Source: Burkholderia sp. USMB20 (GTDB lineage: Bacteria > Pseudomonadota > Gammaproteobacteria > Burkholderiales > Burkholderiaceae). From it: DNA of 64,000 nucleotides. The DNA lies in contig NZ_JTAN02000017.1 in assembly GCF_000949135.2 (NCBI RefSeq), forward strand, positions 310,001 through 374,000. The letters are read 5' to 3'. Positions within the stretch are counted from its first letter, which is position 1, and the number at the start of each line of letters is the position of its first letter. Both the position numbers and the translations under genes were made by a program. Under the pieces are notes generated by a model. The model was not told the DNA's origin. It did not search any database and saw only the letters and a program-made list of their open reading frames with translations. Of the stretch, positions 52,947 through 63,597 are shown one piece after another.

Positions 52947-54053
52947 TCAGTACAGCACGACAGAGCGGATCGACTCGCCCTTCTTCATCAGGTCGAAACC
53001 GTCGTTGATCTTCTCGAGCGGCAGCGTGTGCGTGATCAGGTCGTCGATGTTGAGCTTGCCTTCCATGTACCAGTCGACGATCTTCGGCACGTCGGTGCGC
53101 CCGCGTGCGCCGCCGAACGCCGAGCCCTTCCACTCGCGGCCCGTCACCAGCTGGAACGGACGCGTGCTGATTTCCTCGCCCGCAGCGGCCACGCCGATGA
53201 TGAACGACTGGCCCCAGCCCTTGTGCGTGCACTCGAGCGCCTGGCGCATCAGCTTCACGTTGCCGACGCACTCGAACGAGTAGTCGGCGCCGCCGTCGGT
53301 CAGCTGCGCGATGTGGTCGACGACGTTCTCGACTTCGTTCGGGTTGATGAAGTGCGTCATCCCGAACTTCTTCGCGAGCTCGACGCGCTTCGGGTTGATG
53401 TCGACACCGATGATCTTGTCCGCGCCGACCATCTTCGCGCCCTGGATCACGTTCAGGCCGATCCCGCCGAGGCCGAACACGACCACGTTCGCACCGGCCT
53501 CGACCTTCGCCGAGTACACGACCGCGCCGACGCCCGTTGTCACGCCGCAGCCGATATAGCAGATCTTGTCGAACGGCGCGTCCTCGCGCACTTTCGCCAC
53601 CGCGATTTCCGGCACGACGATGTAGTTCGAGAACGTCGACGTCCCCATGTAGTGGAACAGCGGCTTGCCGTCGAGCGAGAAGCGCGACGTCGCATCAGGC
53701 ATCAGGCCCTTGCCCTGCGTCGCGCGGATCTTCTGGCACAGGTTGGTCTTGCGCGACAGGCAGAACTTGCACTCGCGGCATTCGGGCGTATAGAGCGGAA
53801 TCACGTGGTCGCCCTTGCGCACGGTGCCGACGCCGGGGCCGACGTCGACCACCACGCCCGCGCCTTCATGGCCGAGGATCGCCGGGAAGATCCCTTCCGG
53901 ATCTGCGCCCGACAGCGTGTAGTAGTCGGTGTGGCAGATGCCCGTCGCCTTAACCTCGATCAGTACTTCGCCCGCGCGCGGTCCTTCAAGATCGACTTCT
54001 TCGATCGTAAGCGGTGCGCCGGCCTTCCATGCTACTGCCGCATTGGTTTTCAT
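52947..54053 (-). CDS. frmA: S-(hydroxymethyl)glutathione dehydrogenase / class III alcohol dehydrogenase
   Basis: 368 residues. Catalytic zinc site in [13 protein letters not shown] near residue 40 and GHEGAGVV near 66; structural zinc cysteines in [17 protein letters not shown] near 92-107; NAD-binding [18 protein letters not shown] near 193. It oxidises the spontaneous formaldehyde-glutathione adduct to S-formylglutathione, the substrate of the next gene. ATG 54053 preceded by AAGGGG is chosen over 54077. With fghA it forms the standard glutathione formaldehyde-detoxification operon, fitting the O-demethylase-type genes in this window. Confidence 0.93.
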   Translation of the reverse strand: MKTNAAVAWKAGAPLTIEEVDLEGPRAGEVLIEVKATGICHTDYYTLSGADPEGIFPAILGHEGAGVVVDVGPGVGTVRKGDHVIPLYTPECRECKFCLSRKTNLCQKIRATQGKGLMPDATSRFSLDGKPLFHYMGTSTFSNYIVVPEIAVAKVREDAPFDKICYIGCGVTTGVGAVVYSAKVEAGANVVVFGLGGIGLNVIQGAKMVGADKIIGVDINPKRVELAKKFGMTHFINPNEVENVVDHIAQLTDGGADYSFECVGNVKLMRQALECTHKGWGQSFIIGVAAAGEEISTRPFQLVTGREWKGSAFGGARGRTDVPKIVDWYMEGKLNIDDLITHTLPLEKINDGFDLMKKGESIRSVVLY

Positions 54054-54213
54054 ATACTGCCCCTTCCTATGCATCACACTAAGATGACGACATGTTCGCG
54101 CGGCCAGTCAGGTCACCATGCGTCGTTGCCCTGAGATTGGCCAATTGCAGGTGGACTTTGTCCGAAAACGCGCCCGTGAGAATGGGCTCGCCTTCTCACA
54201 ACTCCGCATATCG

Positions 54214-55664
<1,451 letters not shown>

Positions 55665-55668
<4 letters not shown>

Positions 55669-55991
55669 CGCGCGTCCTCCTTCGCACCCTCGACGCGCTT
55701 CGGTTCTTTCTTACGGAACATTTCGAGCATACGCCGCGTTACCAGGAAGCCACCGGACACGTTGATGGCTGCGAGCGCGACCGCAAGCGCGCCGAACACC
55801 TTGCCGGTCGTGCAGACCGTCAATGCGGCGGCGAGCATCGCGCCGACGATCACAATCGCCGAGATAGCGTTGGTGACCGCCATCAGTGGCGTATGCAGCG
55901 CCGGGGTTACGTTCCACACAACGTGGTAGCCTACATAAATCGCCAGAACGAAGACGATCACATTGACAACCATCGGATTGATGATATCCAT
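55665..55991 (-). CDS. pntAB: NAD(P) transhydrogenase subunit alpha, membrane part (PntAB)
   Basis: 108 residues with three to four transmembrane helices: [40 protein letters not shown] and [23 protein letters not shown]. Split-alpha organisation (separate soluble and membrane parts) as in Rhodospirillum and many betaproteobacteria. ATG 55991 with GGGAA is chosen; a longer in-frame start at 56063 overlaps the upstream gene. Confidence 0.88.
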
Positions 55992-56004
55992 AAGCATTTC
56001 CCGG

Positions 56005-57147
56005 TTAAGCCGCTTTCGTTGTTTTTCCGTCATGGCACTGGAGCGTTGCGGCGACGATTTCATTCGAAGTATCTATGTTGACGGTTCCCTCATCCGTGAT
56101 GATGAGCTTGAGAAATTCGAGTACATTGCGGGCGTAAAGAGCGGATGCATCGGCGGAAATCATTGACGCGAGATTTGTATATCCAACGATATGGACGCCA
56201 TGTTTGGTCACAATCCGATCCACTTCGGTAAGTGGGCAGTTACCACCGCGGTTACCGCCAAACTCGTGACCGCGGCCCGCGGCCAAGTCGACAATCACGG
56301 AGCCCGCCTTCATCTGCGCAACCGTGACAACGGGTAGCAACGTCGGGGCCGGTCGACCGGGAATCAATGCCGTCAAAATGACGATGTCGGCCTCCCTCGC
56401 ACGCTCGTGCACGAGCGCCGCCTGCCGGTTCAGCCACGATGCAGGCATCGACTGCGCGTATCCGCCAACGCCTTGCGCGGCGTCCCGTTCCTCATCAGTC
56501 TCGTACGGCACGTCCAGGAATTTTGCGCCGAGCGATTCGACCTGCTCTTTTACCGCCGGCCGCACATCAGACGCCTCCACTACTGCCCCGAGCCGCTTTG
56601 CCGTTGCGATGGCCTGCAAGCCTGCGACACCGGCACCAACTACCAACACACGCGATGCTTTCACCGTACCAGCGGCCGTCATCAGCATTGGCATGAAGCG
56701 CTGGTACAAGTTAGCCGCAACAAGTATCGCCTTGTATCCCGCGACATTGGCCTGGGACGACAGCACGTCAAGACTTTGGGCCTGCGTCGTGCGAGGAGCG
56801 GCTTCGAGCGCGAACGCTGTAATGCCCTCGATAGCCAAACGAATAGCGTGGTCCGCGTAGAAGGGATCGAGCATGCCGACGAGCACAGCGCCCGGCTTGA
56901 GGAATGACAGTTCGATCTCGGTCGGCGCCTGCACCTTTAGGACGATTTCGGCCGAAAGTGCGACGTCTGCATCAACGAGCTCCGCGCCTGCCCATGCAAA
57001 TGCTTCGTCGTTGTAGCTGGCCGCCTCGCCCGCGCCGCTCTGAACTGCAACCCGATGACCTTGCGATACGAGCTTCTTGACAGTCTCTGGTGTTGCGGCA
57101 ACGCGCGTCTCATGCATGCGAGTTTCTTTCGGAACTCCGATAAACAT
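56005..57147 (-). CDS. pntAA: NAD(P) transhydrogenase subunit alpha, soluble part (PntAA)
   Basis: 380 residues: AlaDH/PNT N-terminal domain ([20 protein letters not shown]) and the Rossmann domain [42 protein letters not shown] and [15 protein letters not shown]. It binds NAD(H) on the cytosolic face. AAGGA precedes the ATG at 57147. First gene of the three-gene pnt operon. Confidence 0.92.
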   Translation of the reverse strand: MFIGVPKETRMHETRVAATPETVKKLVSQGHRVAVQSGAGEAASYNDEAFAWAGAELVDADVALSAEIVLKVQAPTEIELSFLKPGAVLVGMLDPFYADHAIRLAIEGITAFALEAAPRTTQAQSLDVLSSQANVAGYKAILVAANLYQRFMPMLMTAAGTVKASRVLVVGAGVAGLQAIATAKRLGAVVEASDVRPAVKEQVESLGAKFLDVPYETDEERDAAQGVGGYAQSMPASWLNRQAALVHERAREADIVILTALIPGRPAPTLLPVVTVAQMKAGSVIVDLAAGRGHEFGGNRGGNCPLTEVDRIVTKHGVHIVGYTNLASMISADASALYARNVLEFLKLIITDEGTVNIDTSNEIVAATLQCHDGKTTKAA

Positions 57148-58029
57148 AGCAGTCCTTTTCAATCTATAAATTTTCACATTTAAGCGTGACTGCGGTTCAC
57201 AAAATTGCACTCTCACTTACACGCGCAGTAGAACGGGAATCACCTAATATTCGAATCAATCAAAATAATGCAATCCATTTATCCAGTCGATTGACGAGGA
57301 TCGCACATGCCGCGAACCTCGCAAGGACGTCTCACCATTTTCAACAGATTCATCATACGGAGATATCCCGACTTATCGAATCCATCGCAAAATAGCGATT
57401 TTCTGCAGTTATTTACGCCGCGTTAGGCCCCGGACCCCGCCAATACTGTGAATTAGTTTGACCAAGCTGCCGATGACATAAGATCAGGTTTGGATTCACC
57501 TAACACATTCGCACGACGGGACACGTCCAATTCCGACTTGATCCACAGCACCTCTTTCAAAGCATGATGCTATGCAGCCCCATGCAAGGCTCTTGGAATC
57601 GTGCTCACTTAGGGATTTCTTGCGGAAGATGGTTCCGCGAACTGCTCGACAAGCAGAGGATCGCCACGTCCGGCGCGTTTCGATCATGGGAAGTCGCGAC
57701 GCCGGCGCCCCCAATGCAACAATCGAGAGACATTCGCCTTGTATCGAGCCCGGCTTCTGTTCACTCCGTCGAACGGCTACCGAATGATTGCAGAGGCTCG
57801 GCGCAATTTCGACGAAGCCTCGCGGGTCACGCGTAATTGCCGGCGCAGTCGGGTCGCTCAATGTACTTCACGAACCTCGGGCACGACCTTTTCGATCGTG
57901 ACGCCGCGGCAAATTGCCGAACCGTCGACACGTCGCTTACAAGCTGTCACGCTACACGTGGGTACACGCTGTTCCAGCCTTCAAGTAGGGCAAGACCACG
58001 TGCGAAGCGAGCCCAGGGTGATGACCTGC
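57148..58029. other. 882-bp gap upstream of pnt, with repeat copy at 57563-57627
   Basis: No gene supported. It contains the pnt promoter, probably in the AT-rich stretch 57236-57290, and a 65-bp segment (57563-57627) co-linear with 29988-30052 upstream of aceE. The rest shows only short frames. Confidence 0.35.
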
Positions 58030-58503
58030 TCATCCGTTACCCAAGGGGATCGCGGTCGAATACATCACTTGCTTCAAAGCGAAGCTTGAACGAATGCTTT
58101 TAACGTTGGGGATACGGGCAAGCTCGTCCACGATGAGTTTCTCGAGTGCCGGCGTATCGCGTACAAGAACGCGCAGAAGGTAATCCGCATCACCCGTCAT
58201 GAGATAGCACTCCATCACGCCAGGTATAACGACGACTGCACGCTCAAATTCGTCGAGTCCCTCCCGTCTTTGATTCTCGAGAGATACGTGAATAAATACA
58301 TTCACATTGAGTCCAAGAGTTTCTGGCGAGAGCAACGTCACCCGCTGACGAATAAGCCCGCTGCGCTCCATGGCCTTGACTCGAGCCAGGCAAGGGGACG
58401 GGGATAAGTTCACGCGCGAAGCCAGCTCTACATTGGAAAGCCGAGCATCCTTCTGCAATTCGTTCAATATCCTAATGTCGATCGCATCAAGTTGCATCTT
58501 CAT
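58030..58503 (-). CDS. Lrp/AsnC-family transcriptional regulator
   Basis: 157 residues: N-terminal [50 protein letters not shown] and a C-terminal RAM domain with [22 protein letters not shown]. It is 78 bp downstream of, and co-directional with, the acetolactate synthase gene; Lrp-type proteins commonly control branched-chain amino-acid genes. A short GGGGTGT precedes the ATG. Confidence 0.88.
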   Translation of the reverse strand: MKMQLDAIDIRILNELQKDARLSNVELASRVNLSPSPCLARVKAMERSGLIRQRVTLLSPETLGLNVNVFIHVSLENQRREGLDEFERAVVVIPGVMECYLMTGDADYLLRVLVRDTPALEKLIVDELARIPNVKSIRSSFALKQVMYSTAIPLGNG

Positions 58504-58580
58504 ACACCCCAGAAATTAACCGCATTTTCCAGAAGGATCCCGGCCTCCCCTTCCCTCGCTCGGGTACGGGGCCTATCGAA

Positions 58581-60353
58581 CTAGTACTCGATATCGCTCG
58601 AACTCATCAACATATCCGTCAATCCTGATCCCGCCCGAACCATCGGCCAGACATTCTCCGTGCCGTCGATTGCAAAATCCATGAAAACGGTCCGGTCGGT
58701 CATCGAGATCGCCTCTCGCAGCACCGGTTCGACGTCGGATGGTCGCTCAATGCGGAAGCCAACGTGTCCGTAGGCACGGGCGAGCGCGACAAAATCAGGC
58801 AGCGCATCCATATACGAATGCGAAAAGCGGTCATGATAGTGAACATGCTGTAACTGTCTGACCATGCCGAGGTAACCATTGTTCAGCGAGACGATCTTCA
58901 CCCCGAGGTCGTATTGCTTACACGTAGACAGTTCCTGAATGCACATCTGGATCGAGCCGTCGCCCGTGACTGCCACAACATCTGCATGCGGAAACGCCCG
59001 CTTCACTCCCATCGCATACGGCAGCCCGACACCCATCGTTCCCAACCCACCGGAATTGATCCAATGGCGAGGCTTGTTGAACGCATACATTTGAGCCGCC
59101 CACATTTGATGTTGCCCTACGTCCGAACAGACATACGCGTTGCCAGCTGTAACCTCCCACAGCTTCTGGATTACGAACTGCGGCTTGATCACGTTATCGT
59201 GATACGAGTACGCAAGGCAGCGCTTGGCCCGCCACACTTCGATATCGCGCCACCACTTGTCGCGGCTCGACGAGTCAATCTGAATACCATTCAACAGGGA
59301 AAGGATGCCACGCGCTACCGCCTTGACGTCGCCGACGATCGGGATTTCAACGCTAACCCGCTTGTCAATGGTCGCCGGATCGATATCGACATGGATTATC
59401 GTTCTGGAATCGGCTTGAAAGTCCTCGGGGTTCCCAATCACGCGATCGTCGAATCGCGCGCCGAGCGCGATCAATACGTCGCAGTGCTGCATCGCCATGT
59501 TCGCCTCAAAGGTGCCATGCATACCGGGCATCCCAAGGCATCTCGAATCCGATCCAGGAAAGCTTCCAAGCGCCATAAGCGTGCTGGTGACAGGTGCATC
59601 GAGGCATTTCGCGAGCGCGCCGATCTCGTCGCTTGCTTCAGACGCTACAGCGCCGCCGCCCACAAATATACAGGGTCGGCGCGCATTCGCGAGTGCTTCC
59701 GCAGCGCGACGTATCTGCCCTGCATGTGCATCTGCTTGATGGCGATAGGAGCGCAGCGACACCGTTTGGGGATACGAAAATCTGCTCTTCGCCTGAAGGA
59801 CATCCTTTGGAACATCCACGACCACCGGTCCAGGGCGTCCGGTACGGGCGATATAGAATGCCTTCTTCAGCGTAACCGCCAACTCCTCTACGTCCAGCAC
59901 GAGGAAGTTGTGCTTGACGATGGATCGCGTGATACCGACGGTATCGCACTCCTGAAACGCGTCTGTTCCAATGGAGGTCGTCGGTACATTGCCGGAAAGC
60001 ACCACAATCGGAATGGAGTCGAAATATGCGGTCGCAATGCCAGTCACCGCATTCGTGACGCCTGGCCCCGATGTCACCAAAGCGACACCTACCTTCCCGG
60101 TCGCACGTGCATAACCGTCTGCGGCGTGCACTGCCGCCTGCTCGTGGCGCACCAGCAGATGAGTGATGCAGTCACTTTCCTGAAGTGCATCGTAGACTGG
60201 CAATACCGCTCCGCCCGGATAGCCCCAAACGGTGTCGACCCCTTCGTGTCGCAGCGCTGACACGACCATTTGTGCGCCCGACAACGGTGCGCCAGTTCCC
60301 GGCCGATCCGTTTTGGCCACTTGTTCGATCTCCGATCCAACAATTTCCACCAT
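58581..60353 (-). CDS. Acetolactate synthase-type ThDP enzyme, large (catalytic) subunit
   Basis: 590 residues from ATG 60353 (longer in-frame starts to 60440 possible). PLSGAQMVVSALRHEGVDTVWGYPGGAVLPVY, cofactor glutamate in RHEQAAVHAADGYARATG, FAD-region GMPGMHGTFEANMAM, and C-terminal ThDP motif GDGSIQMCIQELSTCKQYDLGVKIVSLNN. Known reaction: two pyruvate to acetolactate, or pyruvate plus 2-oxobutyrate. No regulatory small subunit (IlvH) follows, so it is either a stand-alone paralogue or uses the chromosomal one. Confidence 0.88.
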   Translation of the reverse strand: MVEIVGSEIEQVAKTDRPGTGAPLSGAQMVVSALRHEGVDTVWGYPGGAVLPVYDALQESDCITHLLVRHEQAAVHAADGYARATGKVGVALVTSGPGVTNAVTGIATAYFDSIPIVVLSGNVPTTSIGTDAFQECDTVGITRSIVKHNFLVLDVEELAVTLKKAFYIARTGRPGPVVVDVPKDVLQAKSRFSYPQTVSLRSYRHQADAHAGQIRRAAEALANARRPCIFVGGGAVASEASDEIGALAKCLDAPVTSTLMALGSFPGSDSRCLGMPGMHGTFEANMAMQHCDVLIALGARFDDRVIGNPEDFQADSRTIIHVDIDPATIDKRVSVEIPIVGDVKAVARGILSLLNGIQIDSSSRDKWWRDIEVWRAKRCLAYSYHDNVIKPQFVIQKLWEVTAGNAYVCSDVGQHQMWAAQMYAFNKPRHWINSGGLGTMGVGLPYAMGVKRAFPHADVVAVTGDGSIQMCIQELSTCKQYDLGVKIVSLNNGYLGMVRQLQHVHYHDRFSHSYMDALPDFVALARAYGHVGFRIERPSDVEPVLREAISMTDRTVFMDFAIDGTENVWPMVRAGSGLTDMLMSSSDIEY

Positions 60354-61365
60354 CCTCTCCCAGTCAATGCATCGGGGGAAAGACACGCACTTTGCCCCCT
60401 TCAGTGATGTCCGATTCAACCGCTCACGTTCCCGCGTCAAGTTCGCAGGGACGCGTCAATGTTATTTCGGTGATCTGTTGCAGTGGTATTGAAATGGCAT
60501 CGAGAAGCAGGCTCGCACAGCACGATCTTCTTAAAAATCGCTCTTCCGTACAGCGCTTATGCTGGGGTGCCAGGATTTTCCCGTATGTGACGCGCACCTC
60601 GGATCCAAAGGCCGTTGTGCCAGGCCACCGGGACGTCTATTTAATCAGCATGCGCCAATTAACTTATTGGGGCATGCCTCGTCGACCAGTGCGTCTTGGA
60701 CGCGCACGCCGTTCCACCGGAACGGTTGGCACTGCGCATAGAGGCTGACGGCCGCTTCGAGCGCACGTGTTTTCCTGGGAAAGGTGGCCACCCGAAACAT
60801 CTTTTCCGCCCTCAAGCCCCACCCGTCCGCGTCATGCGTTGAAAATCTGGCGCACCATTGGGTTTGACGATAGAGCAGTTCAAACTGCTACGTCGCGTAG
60901 CGTTTACCTGTTTCGCAGCAGACCGAGTAGATGAAGTTCAGCCGGTGGCGGTCCAGCATGCCACGGGTTGAGGAGCGGAGGCTTCCCTCAGGAGGGAGTA
61001 TCCAAAATCCGACGCGGGACATTGCCATGACCATAAACGCTTATCAACCGGCTTCGGGTATACCCCGGTGGATCCCGCACGCTGACACCGCTCCATTCTT
61101 CGTAGGCGTGCCGATCAATACTGCCGACCACATCGCGATCATTCACGTTCTGTTGCATCAATCGTGAAAGAAAGCGCGAGAACGCTGTCTATGGTTTGCC
61201 AGTGTTCTCGTCAGATGAAGGTGATGCGATTGAGGCCGCGCGATCAGATGCCAAAAGGCGCAGGCCTCGTCGGAAAACGAGGAAACTATTGAGCCGGTGC
61301 GGCTCCTCCGGCGCATGACGCAGAGGAAGTCCGTTGCATGCGGTCGATGTGTCGACGAAGCCTGT
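60354..61365. other. 1.0-kb gap with two imperfect inverted repeats
   Basis: No gene supported. GCATGC-G-CCAAT (60648-60659) pairs with ATTGG-G-GCATGC (60666-60677), one internal mismatch; CGAGAACGCTG (61177-61187) pairs with CAGTGTTCTCG (61200-61210), one mismatch. The latter lies about 155 bp downstream of the TetR stop. The rest carries short frames with no domain. Confidence 0.35.
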
Positions 61366-61986
61366 TCAGTCAAGGCCATCGGCAATGGCGCTCCCAAAAA
61401 CGGCGCCTAAAATTGCTTCGACGAAAGGATTCTGCATTTCGTCGACCGTCGGCAGACTAAAGTACGGCAGGACATCCATGACTGCAGCCACGATAAGCGC
61501 GCGATCGGCCGCCGAAATCGCCACTCTTGTGTTACAAGAATCATACAGTCGATCGACGAAGCGCACGATTATGTCGTGTCTTTCAACGCACATAGTGTTC
61601 ACACGCCGCCGGAGTTGCGCATCGCGAATCGCCTGCAGGCGTGCCTCGGCCCAAACGATGTAGTCGACATTGTTCGGATAGAGGCACGCATGTAGAAGCG
61701 CGAATTGCTGTCGAATAGATCCGGAAGGCACCGCGGCATCCTGCAGTAGCGTCTGCAGGTTTTCCTGGATCTCGCGATGCTTGACATGAAGCAATTCGAC
61801 AAATAGCTCGCGCTTGCTGCTGAAGTTCGAGTAGAACGCGCCGCGGGTGTAGCCGACCCGCGCGACGATATCCTCCACGCTCGTCGCCATCAGCCCCTGC
61901 TCGGCTATACACAACGCCGCTGCGTCAAGGAGATGCTGACGGGTCCGTTCGCGGCTTTCTGTTCGGGTCATTCGTTTTGGTCGCAT
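61366..61986 (-). CDS. TetR/AcrR-family regulator
   Basis: 206 residues. TetR_N domain RQHLLDAAALCIAEQGLMATSVEDIVARVGYTRGAFYSNF at residues 16-55, then a C-terminal domain with ILSAADRALIVAAVMDVLPYFSLPTV-type helices. ATG 61986 chosen. It is 73 bp downstream of the NodT-type gene on the same strand and may be co-transcribed with it, giving two TetR genes around one efflux component. Confidence 0.84.
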   Translation of the reverse strand: MRPKRMTRTESRERTRQHLLDAAALCIAEQGLMATSVEDIVARVGYTRGAFYSNFSSKRELFVELLHVKHREIQENLQTLLQDAAVPSGSIRQQFALLHACLYPNNVDYIVWAEARLQAIRDAQLRRRVNTMCVERHDIIVRFVDRLYDSCNTRVAISAADRALIVAAVMDVLPYFSLPTVDEMQNPFVEAILGAVFGSAIADGLD

Positions 61987-62058
61987 GCAGCAAAGAACTC
62001 GTCTCCGCAAAGAACACGGTTCAACAGGGTCACGATGACAACTGGGTGCGTACGGTCG

Positions 62059-63519
62059 CTATCGAACGGCGACCGCTTCGGACACGCCAAGTTGCCAGCC
62101 ACCGCCAAGCGCCTTGAATGCGGCCACCGCCGCGCGTGCGGATTCGGTTTGCGCCTGCACGCGTTGGTCGGACGCGCGCAGCAGGCTTTCGTCGGCCTGC
62201 AACACTTCGATCAGGCTGACCACCCCTTTCTCGTACGCCGCGAACGACGCGGCACGCGCGCGGCCCAGCGAAACAACGCCGTCGGCGAGCACGGCCGCCT
62301 GTTCGTCGCGTTTGACGAGCGCCGAGAACGCGTTTTCGACGTCCTCGGTCGCGTGCAGCACCGCGAGCCGGTACGCGGCCAGCATCTCGGCATCCTGCCC
62401 TTTCGCCTGCGCGATCTGCGCATTGATCCGGCCGAAGTCGAACAGGCGCCAACGCAGGCCGAGCACACCGGCAGCCTGGTTCGCGCCGCCAGCAAACAGG
62501 TTGCCCGCGCCCATCGTCGTCGCGCTGCCGAGCAATCCGCTCAGCGAGAACTTCGGGTAATACTCGGCGATGGCCACGCCGATGCGCGCGTTCGACGCCG
62601 CAACACGCCGCTCGGCGACGATCAGGTCGGGCCGGCGCCGGAGCAGTTCGCCCGGGGTGCCGGTCGCCGCGATCCGGGGCGCAACCGGCACGTCGCCACC
62701 GGCGACCAATTCCGTGCGATGCGTGCCCGGCTGCGAGCCGAGCATCACGTCGAGCGCATTCATCGCCGCTTCCAGCGCCGCTTCGAGCACCGGCACCGTG
62801 GCGCGAACCTGCGCGAGCGCGCCTTCGGCCTGCCTGACCTGCAGCTCCGCCGCCAACCCCTTTCCATACTGCAGATTGAGGGTCGACAGCAGATCCTGCT
62901 CGGTTCGCACCTGGTCCCGCGCGACCTTTAGCCGACCCTGCAGCCCGCGAATCGTGATGTAGGTATCCGCGGTTTGCGCAGCCACGGCGAGCCGCGTCGC
63001 AACCGCCGCCGCTTCTGATGCCTGATAGTCGGCAAGCGCCGCTTCGCGGCCACGGCGCAAGCCGCCGAACACATCCAGTTCCCAGCTCGCATTGAAGTCG
63101 GCCTCGTAGTCGTTGCCGTGACGATCAAAACCGGGTGTCGAATTCAACACACGTCCCAACGGCGTTTCGACCGACTGGTAGATCCGCGCCGCTTGGCCGC
63201 TCACGTTGCCCGACGGCAGCAGCGCTGCATTCGCCGCACCGAGCCCCGCGCGCGCTTGCGCGACGCGCGCCGCGGCCTGCGCGAGATCAAGGTTCTGCGC
63301 GAGCGCCAGCGTGATGTATTGCATCAGCCGCGGATCGCCGAAGCCGGTCCACCACGTCGCGAGGTCGGCTTCGGCCACGGCGTGGCGCTGGTCCATGGCA
63401 CGCTGGCCCTGGAACTGCTGTGGCATCGCCACGTCCGGCCGCACATAGTCGGGACCGACGGCACACCCCGCCGACAGGGTGGCAGCAACAACCGCAGTAA
63501 GGAGAGGTTTCAGTAGCAT
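62059..63519 (-). CDS. RND efflux outer-membrane lipoprotein, NodT family
   Basis: 486 residues. Lipoprotein signal with lipobox LSAGC near residue 18, then CAVGPDYVRPDVAMP. Two OEP repeats with LDLAQAAARVAQARAGLGAANAALLPS and IAEYYPKFSLSGLLGSATT, and DLIVAERRVAASNARIGVAIAEYYP typical of NodT/OprM-like TolC relatives. It forms the outer channel of a tripartite pump; inner-membrane and adaptor genes are not in the window. Its promoter region contains a TetR-type palindrome. Confidence 0.92.
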   Translation of the reverse strand: MLLKPLLTAVVAATLSAGCAVGPDYVRPDVAMPQQFQGQRAMDQRHAVAEADLATWWTGFGDPRLMQYITLALAQNLDLAQAAARVAQARAGLGAANAALLPSGNVSGQAARIYQSVETPLGRVLNSTPGFDRHGNDYEADFNASWELDVFGGLRRGREAALADYQASEAAAVATRLAVAAQTADTYITIRGLQGRLKVARDQVRTEQDLLSTLNLQYGKGLAAELQVRQAEGALAQVRATVPVLEAALEAAMNALDVMLGSQPGTHRTELVAGGDVPVAPRIAATGTPGELLRRRPDLIVAERRVAASNARIGVAIAEYYPKFSLSGLLGSATTMGAGNLFAGGANQAAGVLGLRWRLFDFGRINAQIAQAKGQDAEMLAAYRLAVLHATEDVENAFSALVKRDEQAAVLADGVVSLGRARAASFAAYEKGVVSLIEVLQADESLLRASDQRVQAQTESARAAVAAFKALGGGWQLGVSEAVAVR

Positions 63520-63543
63520 ATGAGTTTCCACGGAACACGATTT

Positions 63544-63567
63544 GTGACTATAATATCAAATAGTCAC
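63544..63567. promoter_or_regulatory. TetR-type operator overlapping a -10 box
   Basis: GTGACTAT (63544-63551), 8-nt spacer, ATAGTCAC (63560-63567): exact inverted repeat in the 78-bp divergent spacer between the NodT gene (start 63519, minus) and the TetR gene (start 63598, plus). TATAAT at 63549-63554 is a consensus -10 for the plus strand inside the left arm. Binding of the repressor would shut both promoters. Confidence 0.62.
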
Positions 63568-63597
63568 TAGTTGTCCACCCTCTGCCACTTGCAATCC

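Noticed and set aside
52929-54134. 401-codon plus-strand frame opposite the class III ADH
   Set aside because: Antisense shadow; no motif, Arg/His/Leu-rich.
58914-60260. 448-codon plus-strand frame opposite the acetolactate synthase gene
   Set aside because: Antisense shadow of a clearly conserved enzyme; composition rich in Arg and His typical of such frames.
60931-61167. 78-codon plus-strand frame in the gap before the TetR gene
   Set aside because: No recognisable domain or ribosome site.
61933-62931. 332-codon plus-strand frame opposite the NodT gene
   Set aside because: Antisense shadow of a recognisable efflux lipoprotein.
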